A DNA stretch of 64,000 bases from Paralithodes platypus (GCA_032716605.1 CM064480.1:20733651-20797650), one strand, 5' to 3'. Counted from the stretch's first letter, positions 1 through 9,911 are shown. Made by a program: numbers and translations. The notes: a model not told the origin generated them from the sequence alone.

Positions 1-199
1 CTTAACCCTGAGACTTAGAAGGCAGTTTACGATATGGTTGACAGCTTACAGCCAACACAAGAAAAACAAACAGGGTAGGAGTATAAGAATAAATCACAAA
101 ACAGATCAGGTCAGGGATCGATGTCTGCCAAAACCAGTCAGACGTCTAACCCTACCCCTCCACCATCAAGACACTAGTCTCAATTTAAACTCTCTCTCT

Positions 200-941
200 C
201 CCGGGGCCTATCGAAGGCGAGTTGGATCCGAGGGTAGTTCTACCGGACAGACCCAGTCAAGTGACTGGATCATTTCGGGCGTGTCCTCGGGCCCGGCCCC
301 CGGCGAACTTGGGCAACGACAGTGGTACGCAAGGGCATCACCTGGCGGTGGCTCCGGCGACCTCGTTTACGTCAAACGCTAGAAGTCAAACAAAAGCAAC
401 AGAGCACCAAAGTAGAATGGGCAATCAAGCAAAACATCTTCAACCAGATGATTGCAGAGCCATACCGTCCACAAGTGGATCTATTTGCATCAGAGGAAAA
501 CCACTGGCTTCCTCTCTACCTAACCCGCCAAGGAATGATTTCGGCCCAGGGGGGGGGGGGTCCAGACGCATTGTTGGAGGACTGGAACAAGTGGAATTCC
601 ATCTATCTTTTTCCGCCTCCCGACGCTTCACTCATGTGTCAGGTAGTTCACAAACTACGGGGTTACCGGGGCTTAGTCTCGATGATCGCACCTCTATGGC
701 CGGATCAGATGTGCTACCACCAGTTGAAAAGGTGGTGCGAGAACCCGGTGTCACTCCCGATCTCGTACTTCCACTTGGAGACAATTGGCAACCTAAAGAC
801 CTCGCTGACTTTTGCCTTTTTGGACATTCAAAGTGCCAAATGGTTAACTCCGTATGGAGAGAGCGTTACTAATAAATTCCTTAATCAGTACAGTATACTA
901 TGTCTACCAGGAGACAATATCAATCGCATTGGACGAGCGGA
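200..941 (+). pseudogene. DIRS ORF2/ORF3 remnant: methyltransferase-like domain fused to recombinase N-terminus
   Basis: The start resembles the N-terminus of ORF2 in copy A (ARMVARKGITWQW-like, here at 316-360). The reading frame then jumps directly to the post-RNase H sequence STKVEWAIKQ, so RT and RNase H are deleted. The Dam-like methyltransferase domain follows, with VDLFASEE, the GGPDA loop and the FPPPDASLM motif. Compared with copy A, an indel near 820 puts the recombinase N-terminal segment (AKWLTPYG) in the same frame as the methyltransferase, whereas in copy A these are two overlapping frames. A short G-run expansion lies at 549-560. Not functional. Confidence 0.8.
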
Positions 942-1652
942 AGCGGACGTCGTTGGCTGGCGCTCCTCAAACTACCATCTGCCTTGCCTAAAGTGGGGTA
1001 TACAGGAGATTATTGTGTATTGTCCCGCTAATAATATTCTAACAGGAGAGTGTTCAGTGCAAGTTATTTAAAAATATGAATGTATAAACGAAACTTAGAG
1101 AGTTTGTTTTGAAAAATCAGCTGGTAATGCTGGTAACGTCACATGACAACAACAATGGCTGACATCGAAGCCACGGATATGAGTGGGGAATGTTTTTATG
1201 AGGAGGAAGAGGATTATTCAGGCTTTCCTGAAGGTAAGGAGGACCAGATCACCTTCCTGAACAGGAATCTGATGGGGCTGATAAAGTGGAGAAAGGAAGT
1301 GGAGGGGTGGAGGAAGACCATTGGGACTGTAGCTAGGGTCAACGAATTGGTATCTGAGAATGTGGCTTTAAAAGAACAGATTAAGGAATACAAAGAACAT
1401 TTAAATGAGAGAGTGAAAGAGATAGATGATGGGTATAGGGAGAGGGCTGAGAGAGAGATTTGTGAATTGAGGGAGGAGAATGCTAGGCTAAAACAAGGAG
1501 TGGAAACAAACCAGGACAGGACACAAAAAATGGAGGAAGAGGTATCTAAAATTAAAAATGTTTGGGGTGATCGAGTGGGTGAAGCAGAGGTACAACTAAA
1601 AGCAATTATTGAGGAGCAAAAGGGACAGCAGGAGGAGAACCTGAACAAGAGG
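942..1652 (+). mobile_element. Unclassified insertion inside DIRS remnant
   Basis: DIRS homology stops at about 941 (after the stretch matching RQYQSHW of copy A) and resumes at about 1653 (matching the segment before SVALVF). About 19 bp of the DIRS sequence present in copy A is replaced by about 711 bp of unrelated DNA. The insert carries a coiled-coil ORF. No terminal repeats or clear target duplication are visible, so it may be a truncated non-LTR retrotransposon 5' part or captured host sequence. Confidence 0.6.
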
Positions 1653-1679
1653 GTAGTTAGTAGAAACGGCGCAAACTGA
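1143..1679 (+). CDS. Unrecognised coiled-coil protein, 178 aa
   Basis: The frame opens at 1143 within the insertion and ends a few codons after DIRS sequence resumes, so its last residues come from DIRS DNA and its natural C-terminus is probably missing. The N-terminal 25 residues are acidic (a run of four Glu). Most of the rest (about residues 45-165) is highly charged, Glu/Lys/Arg rich and heptad-like, with stretches such as ENVALKEQIKEYKEHLNERV. No zinc finger, membrane segment or enzyme motif is visible. Such coiled-coil N-terminal segments occur in ORF1 proteins of several LINE clades, but I cannot assign it. A fragment of a host coiled-coil gene is the alternative. Confidence 0.4.
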   Translation: MTTTMADIEATDMSGECFYEEEEDYSGFPEGKEDQITFLNRNLMGLIKWRKEVEGWRKTIGTVARVNELVSENVALKEQIKEYKEHLNERVKEIDDGYRERAEREICELREENARLKQGVETNQDRTQKMEEEVSKIKNVWGDRVGEAEVQLKAIIEEQKGQQEENLNKRVVSRNGAN

Positions 1680-2508
1680 CGTATCAGTAGCTTTGGTTTT
1701 CAAGTACTTGGACTATTTGTTTGAACAAAAACGCCTTTCTGTAGTTACACTGAAGAATCATCTGTCCGCTATTAGAACTCCATTTTATGACCTAACAGGG
1801 CTATCTATACCGCAGGCAGAGGAGAAGGGGTTCATGAGGGCATGTTTCAAGCTTCGCCCACCACCCCGTCAGCTCATGCCTACCTGGTCACTTGACAAAG
1901 CTTTGTCTTTACTTCATTCGCGCAAGTATAATCATGCGCCGAATTTTGACTCAATATTAAAGAAGGCTGTGTTCCTTTTGGCTTTGGCCACAGGTAACAG
2001 GGTGTCTGAGCTGGCGGCGATGAGCAACGAACCTAATTGCCTCAGGTTTGGGAGACTCAATGATAATGTACAAATTGCTCCATCTCCCACGTTTGTTGCT
2101 AAGAACGAACATAGTGATCATGTTTTTTTTTAGTTTACAGTCCCGGCGCTTAAACGCGGGACTACACACCATGTCTTATGCACTGTTCAAGCTTTAATAA
2201 AGTTTATGAGGGTTTTCCAGCCCCTACAGCAGGGAGCCTTATGGGTCAATAGTACAGGTACTCGCGTCACAAGAAGAAAATTGGCTTCTTTACTCGTAGA
2301 TGTAATTCGTGAAAGTAATCCTGGTGTAGTGGGAAGGGCCCACGACATCAGGAAGTGGGCAGTCTCATTACGCTTTTGCATAATTATTCAATTGATGACA
2401 TAGCAAACACTAAGTTGTGGGCTTCCAATCATACTTTCATGATGCGATACCTGTCTGTGACTTTGGATAAACCAAAATTTACCTGTGTGGCCTTGCGCCA
2501 GAGGGTCT
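1653..2508 (+). pseudogene. DIRS tyrosine recombinase remnant
   Basis: The core matches the C-terminal domain of ORF3 in copies A-C: FEQKRLSVVTLKNHL, the PPPRQLMPTW segment, the Arg-box GNRVSELAAMSN at about 1994-2030, and the H-x-x-R box GRAHDIRKW near 2334-2358. Frameshifts break it: the frame stops after a T-run at about 2130, resumes, and is lost again after LRF near 2378. The Tyr segment (RYLSV) is readable only in another frame near 2446. All catalytic landmarks are recognisable but no single open frame holds them. Confidence 0.85.
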
Positions 2509-2559
2509 AGTTGATCTATGTGCTACTAAAGTTAAGTTTAATCTTAATGGTGAAAAGGA

Positions 2560-2579
2560 GGGGGGGGGGGGGGGGGGGG
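2560..2579 (+). repeat. Poly-G tract downstream of recombinase stop
   Basis: A run of about 20 G lies roughly 50 bp after the recombinase stop. A G run sits at the equivalent position in copies A, B and C, so it is a feature of the family rather than a random homopolymer. Confidence 0.85.
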
Positions 2580-2650
2580 TGCTGGAGAGCTGAAGATCCC
2601 TAGACCCTCCGCCGGGCCATGTGATAGGTTCACGAGCTGTGATACTTGAT

Positions 2651-2893
2651 AAGTCGAGCTGGTGTAGTGACTAGCGTCTCGGACTTCCACCCAGAAGGCC
2701 CGGGTTCGCGCCCACGCTCGGCGCATTAAAGATTTTTCACAAGCACTGAGTCGTTACCATCCCTCATGAGCAAAGGGATGGGGTAGTAGTGCAGGACCCC
2801 AATGGAAATACGCCTAATCGGCCTTATTGAGCTATCCTTAGCTAGCTTAGCATGCGCTAGCTTTAAGAACTATTATTATTATTATTATTATAC
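2651..2893 (+). mobile_element. tRNA-derived SINE with (ATT)n tail
   Basis: A tRNA-like head occupies about 2651-2724, with an A-box-like segment (GAGCTGGTGTAGTGA, 2656-2670) and a B-box-like segment (GGGTTCGCGCCC, 2702-2713) at pol III promoter spacing. A body of about 150 bp follows, containing GCAGGACCCCAATGGAAATA. The element ends in an (ATT)n microsatellite at 2873-2893. It interrupts the 3' untranslated part of element E, because the phrase GAGCTGTGATAC just upstream is DIRS sequence shared with copies A-C. I could not identify a convincing target duplication. Confidence 0.7.
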
Positions 2894-3661
2894 AGCTCAA
2901 AATTGTATTTTTGTAAGATATCTGTAATAGTTGCAACAATAGGTTAAGTATAAATTGTACAAAATATATAATATGTACAAATTCATTTTAAGGACATAAG
3001 ATATAATCAAATGATTTATTTGTGCCTTTACAATGTTGGACAGGAATAGAAGAATGTTCTTGGAAAACAAATGTTATTGAATCTCAATGTGATATTCTTT
3101 AACATATGTACCTGTATGGTTACTTATAAGGAGATCTTCTTCGAAGTAATGCACTGCTTTTCTTTCCATTTTTTCTATATTATTGTATGTAAACAATAAA
3201 GACTTAAGTTTGTTATATGATTCTTTTTCTCTACCTATGGTAGTTTGTTAGTGGTTTAGATATTGTCACGAATGTCCCCCTCCAGACTTGAGATATCAGG
3301 CATATTTATTGGTGGCTCCTTACGTCAATGACGTAAGCGCCTATGATAATATGGCCTCGTTCCGAGACCGGGTTAACCTTGATAGCGATGGTCGAGAACC
3401 AAGATCATCTTAGGGGGTACCCCTTAATCATTCCTAAGGTACGTCATTGGGACGGAGCCACTGAAAAGTAGAAAATCAAAAAGAAAAGAATTAACACAGT
3501 TTGAATAGTGCGCCTATACGCCTTCCATTCCTACTCTTTTTTCCCATCCACATGCCTCCTACCGTTATCTCCCGAGATGCGTCCTCTCTCGAGCGTCGCC
3601 CGCCCTGTACGGACGTGTCAAAGCCGTGCTCTTGCCTAATGTATAATTTTAGTAGCCCCTC
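2894..3661 (+). other. 3' non-coding region and degenerate terminal repeats of element E
   Basis: AT-rich sequence without a credible gene. From about 3270 it resembles the region around the internal complementary region of copy A (ACGAATGTCCCCCTCCAG, then a GGTGGCTCC box and its complement GGAGCCACTG near 3455). The order of complementary boxes is consistent with a DIRS 3' end of a different subfamily, but the terminus cannot be fixed. Confidence 0.5.
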
Positions 3662-3665
3662 TTAA

Positions 3666-4145
3666 CACCTTACGAGCGGCCTATGCGGTTTATTTATGTG
3701 TACCGCACAGCGGGGTGTTTTTAGCCAAAATAGGGCTGTTTACGTGATCATTTTCATGCCTAAATAAGACCCAGAACGTAAAACAAGTACCTATCCCTGA
3801 AAGGGCATAAACAGAGCTTTCGAATGACACCATAACGATCCTTGTATGATGGATAGTTTTCTTGCAATAACCGTGCAACGCGAGTGCAAAAAGCAGGTAA
3901 TTCGGTACTTTCAGTACATAATTGAGTATGTAGCGAGTGAGAGAGGGAGGAGGGAGCTGAGATTTGTGTCAGTAGGTTCGCCGCGGTGGTCTGGAGCAGT
4001 CATACGCTCGCTAGTCTCCTGCCACCACTTGTCTCTCTCTCTCAGCCACATTACGTGCTGAAATTGCCACTCGAGTTATGTCGAGCGCCGCCACATAGTC
4101 CAGCTTTATTTAACTCGACTTATGTTGCTCGCCGCTAAATAAGGG
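3666..4145. mobile_element. 480-bp piggyBac-like MITE, copy 1
   Basis: Flanked by TTAA at 3662-3665 and 4146-4149, the target duplication typical of piggyBac-type elements. The ends are imperfect inverted repeats: CACCTTACGAGCGG at the left and, on the other strand, CCCTTATTTAGCGGCGAG at the right. An almost identical 480-bp copy with its own TTAA flanks lies at 24188-24667. Short ORFs inside are identical in both copies only because the whole element is; none encodes a recognisable transposase, so this is non-autonomous. Confidence 0.8.
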
Positions 4146-4149
4146 TTAA

Positions 4150-4701
4150 ACGCGTCATTTTTTAATTCATAGTGAGTTTATTTGCATATTTAAGTTGTAT
4201 ATGCATTTAGGAATGTATTTATTTTAATTGTATTTGCTCGTAAACTTGAATTAGGCAAGGACTTAGTTTCTGGGCTGGTCGACGCTCGTGTATTTAGGAC
4301 GCCACTGCTTTTTACTTATTTTGTTTTTTGTCATACGAGCCTTTGGATCATTAGCTGCAGTGTCTTTTTAAATTTGTGTATTAACTTTGTAGCTTTGTAT
4401 TAATTTCCTTAAGTTTTGAGTACTGTGATCGAGTCAATTTCGTAAAATGTAGTTATTCGATTGTAGCCTACTCTCCCCAAGGTTGTGCATTGGCCAAGGG
4501 TTATTTTTCAAAGCCAATTTTTTTGTTTCTAAACTTTATTTCCCTTTACTTTTTGCTTTACTGGTAAATTTTTGAGCAATTTTCCTTCAATTTCGATCAT
4601 TGTTAACTTGTTCATTAGTTTATCATAAATACATATTGTAGGGAATAAATGGTTCATACCATATCGACTACAATATCTTCAGTGTTTCCCATCAAAGTGT
4701 T
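4150..4701. other. AT-rich intergenic sequence; start of a shared repeat block
   Basis: No gene is seen. From about 4563 (TTTTGAGCAATTTTCCTTC) the sequence matches the block at 25395-25530, which continues in both places past the retroposon insertion found here at 4702. Confidence 0.6.
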
Positions 4702-5155
4702 GTTGTTGTTGTTGTTGTTGTTCCCCAAGCTGCCTGGCCGAACAGCCCCAAGGCCCCGACCAAGGCCATAACCGAGCGCCCCCACAGAACCCTCCCTGCC
4801 GACCACAATAAAGCCTGGGTGACCGAAGCCACTCCATGGCGGGGAGCTGAGAAGGGTGCGGAAACGCCCGGGAAACCAAAGCCCCACCCAGGGCCCTGTG
4901 CCCCTCAGCAATTATGAAGAGAAAGTTGAGGGGCAAAGAAAAAATGTGACGCTTTGGCTTCCAATCTTGGTAGATTGGGATCCACGGAAAAGATCCACGG
5001 AATCCACGGAATCCACGGATCCACGGAAAAGATCCACGGAAAAGACGCCGTCACTTGAGATCTAGAAAATATATAAGTAAAAGGAACAGTCAGAGTAAGC
5101 TATGGGTATGGCAGAGATCGCTCAGTTCTCATTCTGATAGACCAGCCCATCTCCA
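4702..5155 (-). mobile_element. (AAC)n-tailed retroposon, 5'-truncated copy
   Basis: Read on the minus strand the element ends in (AAC)n (plus-strand TTG repeats at about 4700-4722). It is flanked by a perfect 14-bp direct repeat, CCCATCAAAGTGTT, at 4688-4701 and 5156-5169, and the uninterrupted target is preserved at about 25521-25534. That is strong evidence for target-primed retrotransposition. Compared with the longest copy at 47149-47683 this one is shorter at its 5' end. A local expansion of a 9-10 bp ATCCACGGA unit at 4978-5045 is private to this copy. Whether it is the 3' end of a LINE or a SINE is not decidable here. Confidence 0.8.
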
Positions 5156-5169
5156 CCCATCAAAGTGTT

Positions 5170-5469
5170 CTATGTGATGGTGAAATTTGTAATGTTTTTA
5201 CGTTAACAATTGAGAGTGCTTTGTCAATATATTCGCTTTCAAGGCGTTTTTATATTGCATTATGTCAGTGATAGCCATCAAAGTACTTGTAGTTGATGGC
5301 ATTATAAATTGATGTTAAATCCAATAACAAAATGTTAATAGTAGTCTATTTTACTACTTATTTTTGCACTCGTGGTTAATTATTTTCATTGGTACCAAGT
5401 AGGCCTATGGCCAGTGGGGTACTCGAAATAATATTTCGATTGAATATATTTCACTGACTTACATTGTCA
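5170..5469. repeat. Shared repeat block, copy 1
   Basis: This stretch (TCTATGTGATGG to CACTGACTTACA) recurs at 25535-25820, and its distal part also at 25205-25325, with substitutions and small indels. It contains no coding potential. It precedes the minisatellite in both places, so block and minisatellite behave as one longer repeated unit. Confidence 0.7.
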
Positions 5470-6107
5470 AGTCCCCGGGTACTCTAGGCCTTGTCTTAAC
5501 AGTATAAAGACAGGCCCGGGTACCAGTATTGCCGGGTACCCTTGCGGGTGTTAAGACTATGGCGTGTTGAGATTTTTTCAAGTCCCGGGGTACTCTAGGC
5601 CTTGTCTTAACAGTATAAAGACAGGCCCGGGTACCAGTATTGGCGGGTGATATTATAATGCCGGGTACTCATGGCTTGCTTCATAGTATCATAATGACAG
5701 GCCCGGGTGCCAGTATTGAGACCGCTATTTATTTATGCCGGGTACTCTATAGGCTTTGTCATACTATAAGAAGGACAAGTCCGGGTTCCAGTAATGGAAG
5801 CAGAAATTATTTTTGCCGGGTACCCTAGGTTGTGTCATACTTTAATAAAGACAAACCCGGGTTCCAGTAATGGAAGCAAAAATATTTTTGCCGGGTACTC
5901 TAGGCTTTGTCATACTATAATACGGACAAGCCCGGGTTCCAGTAATTGAGGCAGATATTATTTTTTTGTCGGGTACTCTAGGCTTTGTCATACTATAATA
6001 GGACAAGCCCGGGTTTCAGTAATGGAGGCAGATATTAATTTTGCCGGGTACCCTAGGCTTTGTCATACCATATTAGAGACAGGCCCGGGTACCAGTAATT
6101 GACGATA
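5470..6107. repeat. Minisatellite, about 77-bp unit with CCGGGTAC boxes
   Basis: At least five consecutive units start with GCCGGGTACTCTAGG at about 5737, 5815, 5890, 5968 and 6043 (spacing 75-79 bp). Each holds a second box, CCCGGGTTCCAG or CCCGGGTACCAG. Two longer, diverged units precede them (5475-5640). A further array lies at 25890-26235, partly in inverted orientation. No gene is present. Confidence 0.85.
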
Positions 6108-8003
6108 TGTTACGTCCTGGGATATATAAACACTGGGCTCTTTCTATTGGACTAGGTATGCGGCAACAAGCAACAACGGAAAATGCTAGATCCAACCCTT
6201 ATCTATAAACCCAGGCAACAAACCACCCTAAACCGTCAAGAGTCCTGCCTGGACAATGAGGTATCCTATGACTCGGTTACAGGGTGCACGCACTATAGAC
6301 TGCTGATAGTCAAGCAGGCTATATAAAAGATCACACAATTAAGTTGACTTAAAGCTTCAAGGAAAAGATAGATAACGGAATTAAATTGCAGAAACAATTT
6401 AATAACAAAATAGAAGAAAGTACATTTAACGTTACGTTAATTAATACAACTAATCACCCCTGCGTGAAAGAAGGTGAAAGCAAACAGTCCTCAAAACATC
6501 GTACCGGTAGACAAGATGCGGGTTTCTAAACTGCATGCGGCTACGGTAGGATCTGATGCTTAGCAAAGAAAGTACATTACGGATTTAGAGAACTCTTAAC
6601 TCATAAGCAGGAATAAATACTAGTGATAGGACCTACAGTGTATAATGGCATAGGTATAATTAAATAAAGGCAGCAGCAACTCGCAACATAACCACATACA
6701 GGTGTGCTTCTCACTCTTAGTCAGGCAAGCCTGCTCGGACAGAGTCTCTAAGCCACACCCTGACTCACAATGCTCACAAAAACGGTAAACTGTGGCACAA
6801 TAACAAGCATACAGAAATAATAAACCCCTAGCTGTTAATCTGCCAGGTGGCAGAGGTCTAGCCGGAAGGATATAGGCTTCGGATACCCGGGCTGAGCCAC
6901 CTGCTCTAGCCTAGGGACGTTCCCAAGTCTGTGCGCCAAATTACTCTAATTGAAAGGGTGCTCTCTTGAGAGACTCAGATCGCAAGTATCTGACTCTCTC
7001 CTGGCGACCCTAAAACAAAAGCAAGACGTGCTAGCGCAGTGCTGAGTGGACTAGGCAAGGGCCCTCACACAACACAACACTAGACACACAGGGACACAGA
7101 CAAGAAAATGCCCCCAGACTCCCACGGGTATCCTAGTAAAGTCGTGCGGGTCCACAGGACTCGCACCAGCAGACTTTACTTGAAGGATCGCAAAAAGCCT
7201 CCCCTCCGGTCTAGCCCCTGCTAACCTGACACAAGAACACACTAGCAAGCATGAAACCACCAAATATGAGACAACAAAAAAGCTTCCTAGGTCTCATTAA
7301 CAATTACGTCTCTGCATAAGGCCCAAATCCTATCTAGTTATCTGAGAGCTCGTCGTTAATACAATAATAGATATAAGGTCTATCAAGGGGATGGGATAAT
7401 TAAATAGATTGGTGAAGTAGTGGAAGGAAGGTATACAAAGTAAGAGAGAAAGTTTCTAAGTGGGGTTGAGAGGGATAGATATCAAGGGGGTCCGAAGGGT
7501 ACGACAGTGAGGTGAGCTCTGAGTCTTGAATCTGTCTGGACCCCACCCTAGGCATGCAAAAACATCACAGGCTCGGCAACACTCAACACAGTTGCCGGGT
7601 CAAAATCCTCTACCCCGTGCGTGAGTCGAAACTAAGCCTAACGTTGCAATCAAATGCATGTGGCAGCGCTTCAGGCTCGTGCCAAGCTAAGCAAGCGAAG
7701 CAACGTCCCAAGCCGGTCTCTCTCTCCCGCTCGTCTCTTCCCGCTCTCACTAGACTTACATCTTATATATTATAATGAAACAATCAACTATCGAGAATAA
7801 AATATACTAAGATGCGTTGGTTAAGAATAAGGGCAGCTTCAAGCTGTGAAACAACATAAGAATATCCCAGACATTAGTTACATTGTCGTAGGATATATAC
7901 TAAGGAAAAGCCTGCCGGCCGGCTGCCGCCAGCCGGTTTCTAAACGGCTGGGCAGCCGACGCGCGCGCATGCCCGCACGTGGCTACTATGCAGAAGCGTC
8001 ACA
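6108..8003 (-). repeat. 3' LTR of Gmr1-like element
   Basis: 1896 bp, bounded on the plus strand by TGTTACGTCC and GCGTCACA (TG...CA ends). It aligns throughout with 13614-15453. The main difference is an indel of about 56 bp near 7665-7745, where this copy has extra CT-rich sequence. Small ORFs inside are not conserved features. Confidence 0.92.
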
Positions 8004-8013
8004 CCTCCCCCAA
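8004..8013 (-). other. Polypurine tract
   Basis: Directly abutting the 3' LTR, the minus strand reads TTGGGGGAGG, a purine run in the position where plus-strand DNA synthesis of LTR retrotransposons is primed. Confidence 0.8.
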
Positions 8014-8327
8014 GATATAAGACCCTTGACTAAGTTCTTCATATCTAACAGAAAGCTTCTCATAGTACCACACACTGTTGCGACACAAGGCACTATATAT
8101 ACAAAAAATAAAGACTGTTGCGCTCCACCGAGCAAGTTCAACTAACTCAGCGACAATAAGCGAAAACATTCAACTTAGATACTGCTACAACATCTTATAC
8201 AAAATTCTACACGTTATAAAAAATAAAGAGTTTTTATAAGGTTTTTGCTTTTTTAATTTGTTTTTTTCGGCTGAACTACAGTGACAGCCTATTTTCCTCC
8301 ACACTCAACCCTCAATCCTGTGGCAGT
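8014..8327 (-). other. 3' untranslated region of Gmr1-like element
   Basis: About 310 bp between the RNase H stop and the polypurine tract. AT-rich, no ORF or structure recognised. Confidence 0.6.
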
Positions 8328-9911
8328 CTAACCAACATCATCCACCCTTGATAGACAATCCGCTATCACGTTATCAGAACCGGCAATATGGCGTATGTCC
8401 AGATTATACTCCTGAAGCATGAGTGACCACCTGGTCAGCCTCATATTCCGGTTATGAAACTGATTCAAGAATTTCAGAGGGTGATGATCGGTATAAACCA
8501 CTACGACTGGTCCGAAAGCAGGAACATATACATCGAAGTGCCTGAGCGCCAGCACTATCGCCAGGAGTTCTTTTTCAATTACAGAGTAATTCCTTTGTGC
8601 ACTATTGAATTTTTTACTGTAAAAACTCACTGGATGTTCGATACCTTCATCATCTGTCTGTAACAAGATAGCCCCAGCCCCTACGCCACTGGCATCAGTC
8701 GCCAGCTGAAAAGGTCTGCTGAAGTCCGGGGCCCTGAGTATGGGGTGGGTACATAACAGCTGTTTCACCAAGGAAAACGCCTCTGCACACTCAGGAGACC
8801 ACCGGAACTTCTTGTCCTTAGATAATAAGTCAGTTAAAGGTGCAAGTACAGTCGAATAGCCTTTGATGAAGCGACGATAATAGCCTATCATACCTAGAAA
8901 CCGCATGATTTGTTTCTTAGTCGTAGGCTGGGGAAACTGATCGATGGCTTTGATCTTTGTCTGTGGAGGGCACACCTGACCCATCCCCACCTCGAACCCC
9001 AGGTACAAAACTGTGGCTTTGACAAAATCGCACTTACCCAGGTTTACCACCAAACCTGCTTCATTCAGTTTATTAAAAAGCTGTCCGATGTGAGCACAGT
9101 GACTGTTAAAATCATCGTCGTATATTATGACATCATCTAGGTACACCGTACAGTTGGGAATGTCGGCTACAATGTCGTTCATTAATTTCTGAAACGTTGC
9201 AGGGGCATTTTTCAGCCCGTATGGCATAACATGGCAACGATATGTGGCACCGTCCACCACAAACCCACACACCTCTCGCGCTCGCTCAGACAAGGGCACT
9301 TGCCAATAACCCTTAACAAGGTCTGTCTTAGTGAGGAACTTGGCTTTTCCTATCTTATCCACACTGTCGTCCACGCGAGGGAGAGGGTAGGCATTTGTGG
9401 GGGTTAAACCATTCAACCTGCGGAAATCTATACAAAACCGCACCTTGCCATCTGGTTTGGGCTGCAGTGTGACTGGGGAAGTCCACCTTACTGCACCCTC
9501 AGAAATCAGCCCACATTTCAGCATATAATCCAGCTCTTCCCTAAGTGCTGGTAATTTAATAGGGGGAACACGGTATGGCACTGATTTAAAGGGCGGGTGG
9601 TCCCCAACATCGACATCGTGCACCGCTTGAGTAGTGAGGCCAGGATGCTCCACGAAAACAGCTGGGTTTGAATCAAACAAGTGCTGCACAGCTACACGCT
9701 GTTGCTCAGGCAGGTGCAATATCAACTCGTGAGCCACTTGTCTAGAATTCCCCGCCCACTGATCCGCGGAAACATGACAATCCCAATTATCCTCCCCGCA
9801 GCTTGACTGTCCCTTCCTCCTTCTCCACCACGATCGCTGCAGATCAACACCGGGACAGTGAGAGGCTCGGAGGGGCGCCTCACATACTCTTTCATCAGAT
9901 TTACATGGCAA
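8328..9911 (-). CDS. pol: Reverse transcriptase / RNase H of Gmr1-like element
   Basis: 527 codons, but the retroelement homology begins at about residue 45. The RT domain covers residues about 95-275, with the palm motif TDLVKGYWQVPL, the MPYGLKNAPATFQ segment and the catalytic YLDD box. The Ty3/gypsy connection segment FLGMIGYYRRFI follows, then RNase H with ATDASGVGAGAIL, SVIEKELLAI and YTDHHPL, ending near ADCLSR. All catalytic acidic residues are visible and there is no internal stop. It overlaps the upstream integrase frame by 190 bp in a different frame, so a frameshift (programmed or mutational) is needed to join them. No ATG need be used in vivo if translated as Gag-Pol. Confidence 0.92.
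   Translation of the reverse strand: MPCKSDERVCEAPLRASHCPGVDLQRSWWRRRKGQSSCGEDNWDCHVSADQWAGNSRQVAHELILHLPEQQRVAVQHLFDSNPAVFVEHPGLTTQAVHDVDVGDHPPFKSVPYRVPPIKLPALREELDYMLKCGLISEGAVRWTSPVTLQPKPDGKVRFCIDFRRLNGLTPTNAYPLPRVDDSVDKIGKAKFLTKTDLVKGYWQVPLSERAREVCGFVVDGATYRCHVMPYGLKNAPATFQKLMNDIVADIPNCTVYLDDVIIYDDDFNSHCAHIGQLFNKLNEAGLVVNLGKCDFVKATVLYLGFEVGMGQVCPPQTKIKAIDQFPQPTTKKQIMRFLGMIGYYRRFIKGYSTVLAPLTDLLSKDKKFRWSPECAEAFSLVKQLLCTHPILRAPDFSRPFQLATDASGVGAGAILLQTDDEGIEHPVSFYSKKFNSAQRNYSVIEKELLAIVLALRHFDVYVPAFGPVVVVYTDHHPLKFLNQFHNRNMRLTRWSLMLQEYNLDIRHIAGSDNVIADCLSRVDDVG

Larger units (their letters stand above)
1..3661 (+). mobile_element. Decayed DIRS-like retrotransposon (element E), 5' truncated by window edge
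   Basis: The left end carries, in DIRS order, the tail of ORF1, the start of ORF2, a methyltransferase-like segment, a tyrosine recombinase remnant, a poly-G tract, and a 3' region resembling the internal complementary region of copy A (near 3285-3330, sharing the phrase ACGAATGTCCCCCTCCAG). It is clearly related to copies A, B and C but diverged, frameshifted and internally deleted: the RT and RNase H segments (about 1.3 kb) are missing near position 395. It also hosts two insertions (942-1652 and 2651-2893). The exact 3' terminus is uncertain; I place it just before the TTAA of the adjacent MITE. Confidence 0.8.

Noticed and set aside
3690..4061. Small ORFs identical at 3690-4061 and 24212-24583
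   Set aside because: They lie on opposite strands inside the two copies of a 480-bp MITE and are identical only because the MITE is duplicated; no domain is visible.
4654..4936. Minus-strand ORFs over the (AAC)n retroposon, including Asn/Gln runs
   Set aside because: The Asn or Gln homopolymers are translations of the AAC tail, and the rest shows no RT, endonuclease or other domain.
5470..6107. CRISPR-like array
   Set aside because: Repeats are long, degenerate and directly abutting (about 77 bp) without unique spacers, in a eukaryotic TE context; it is a minisatellite.
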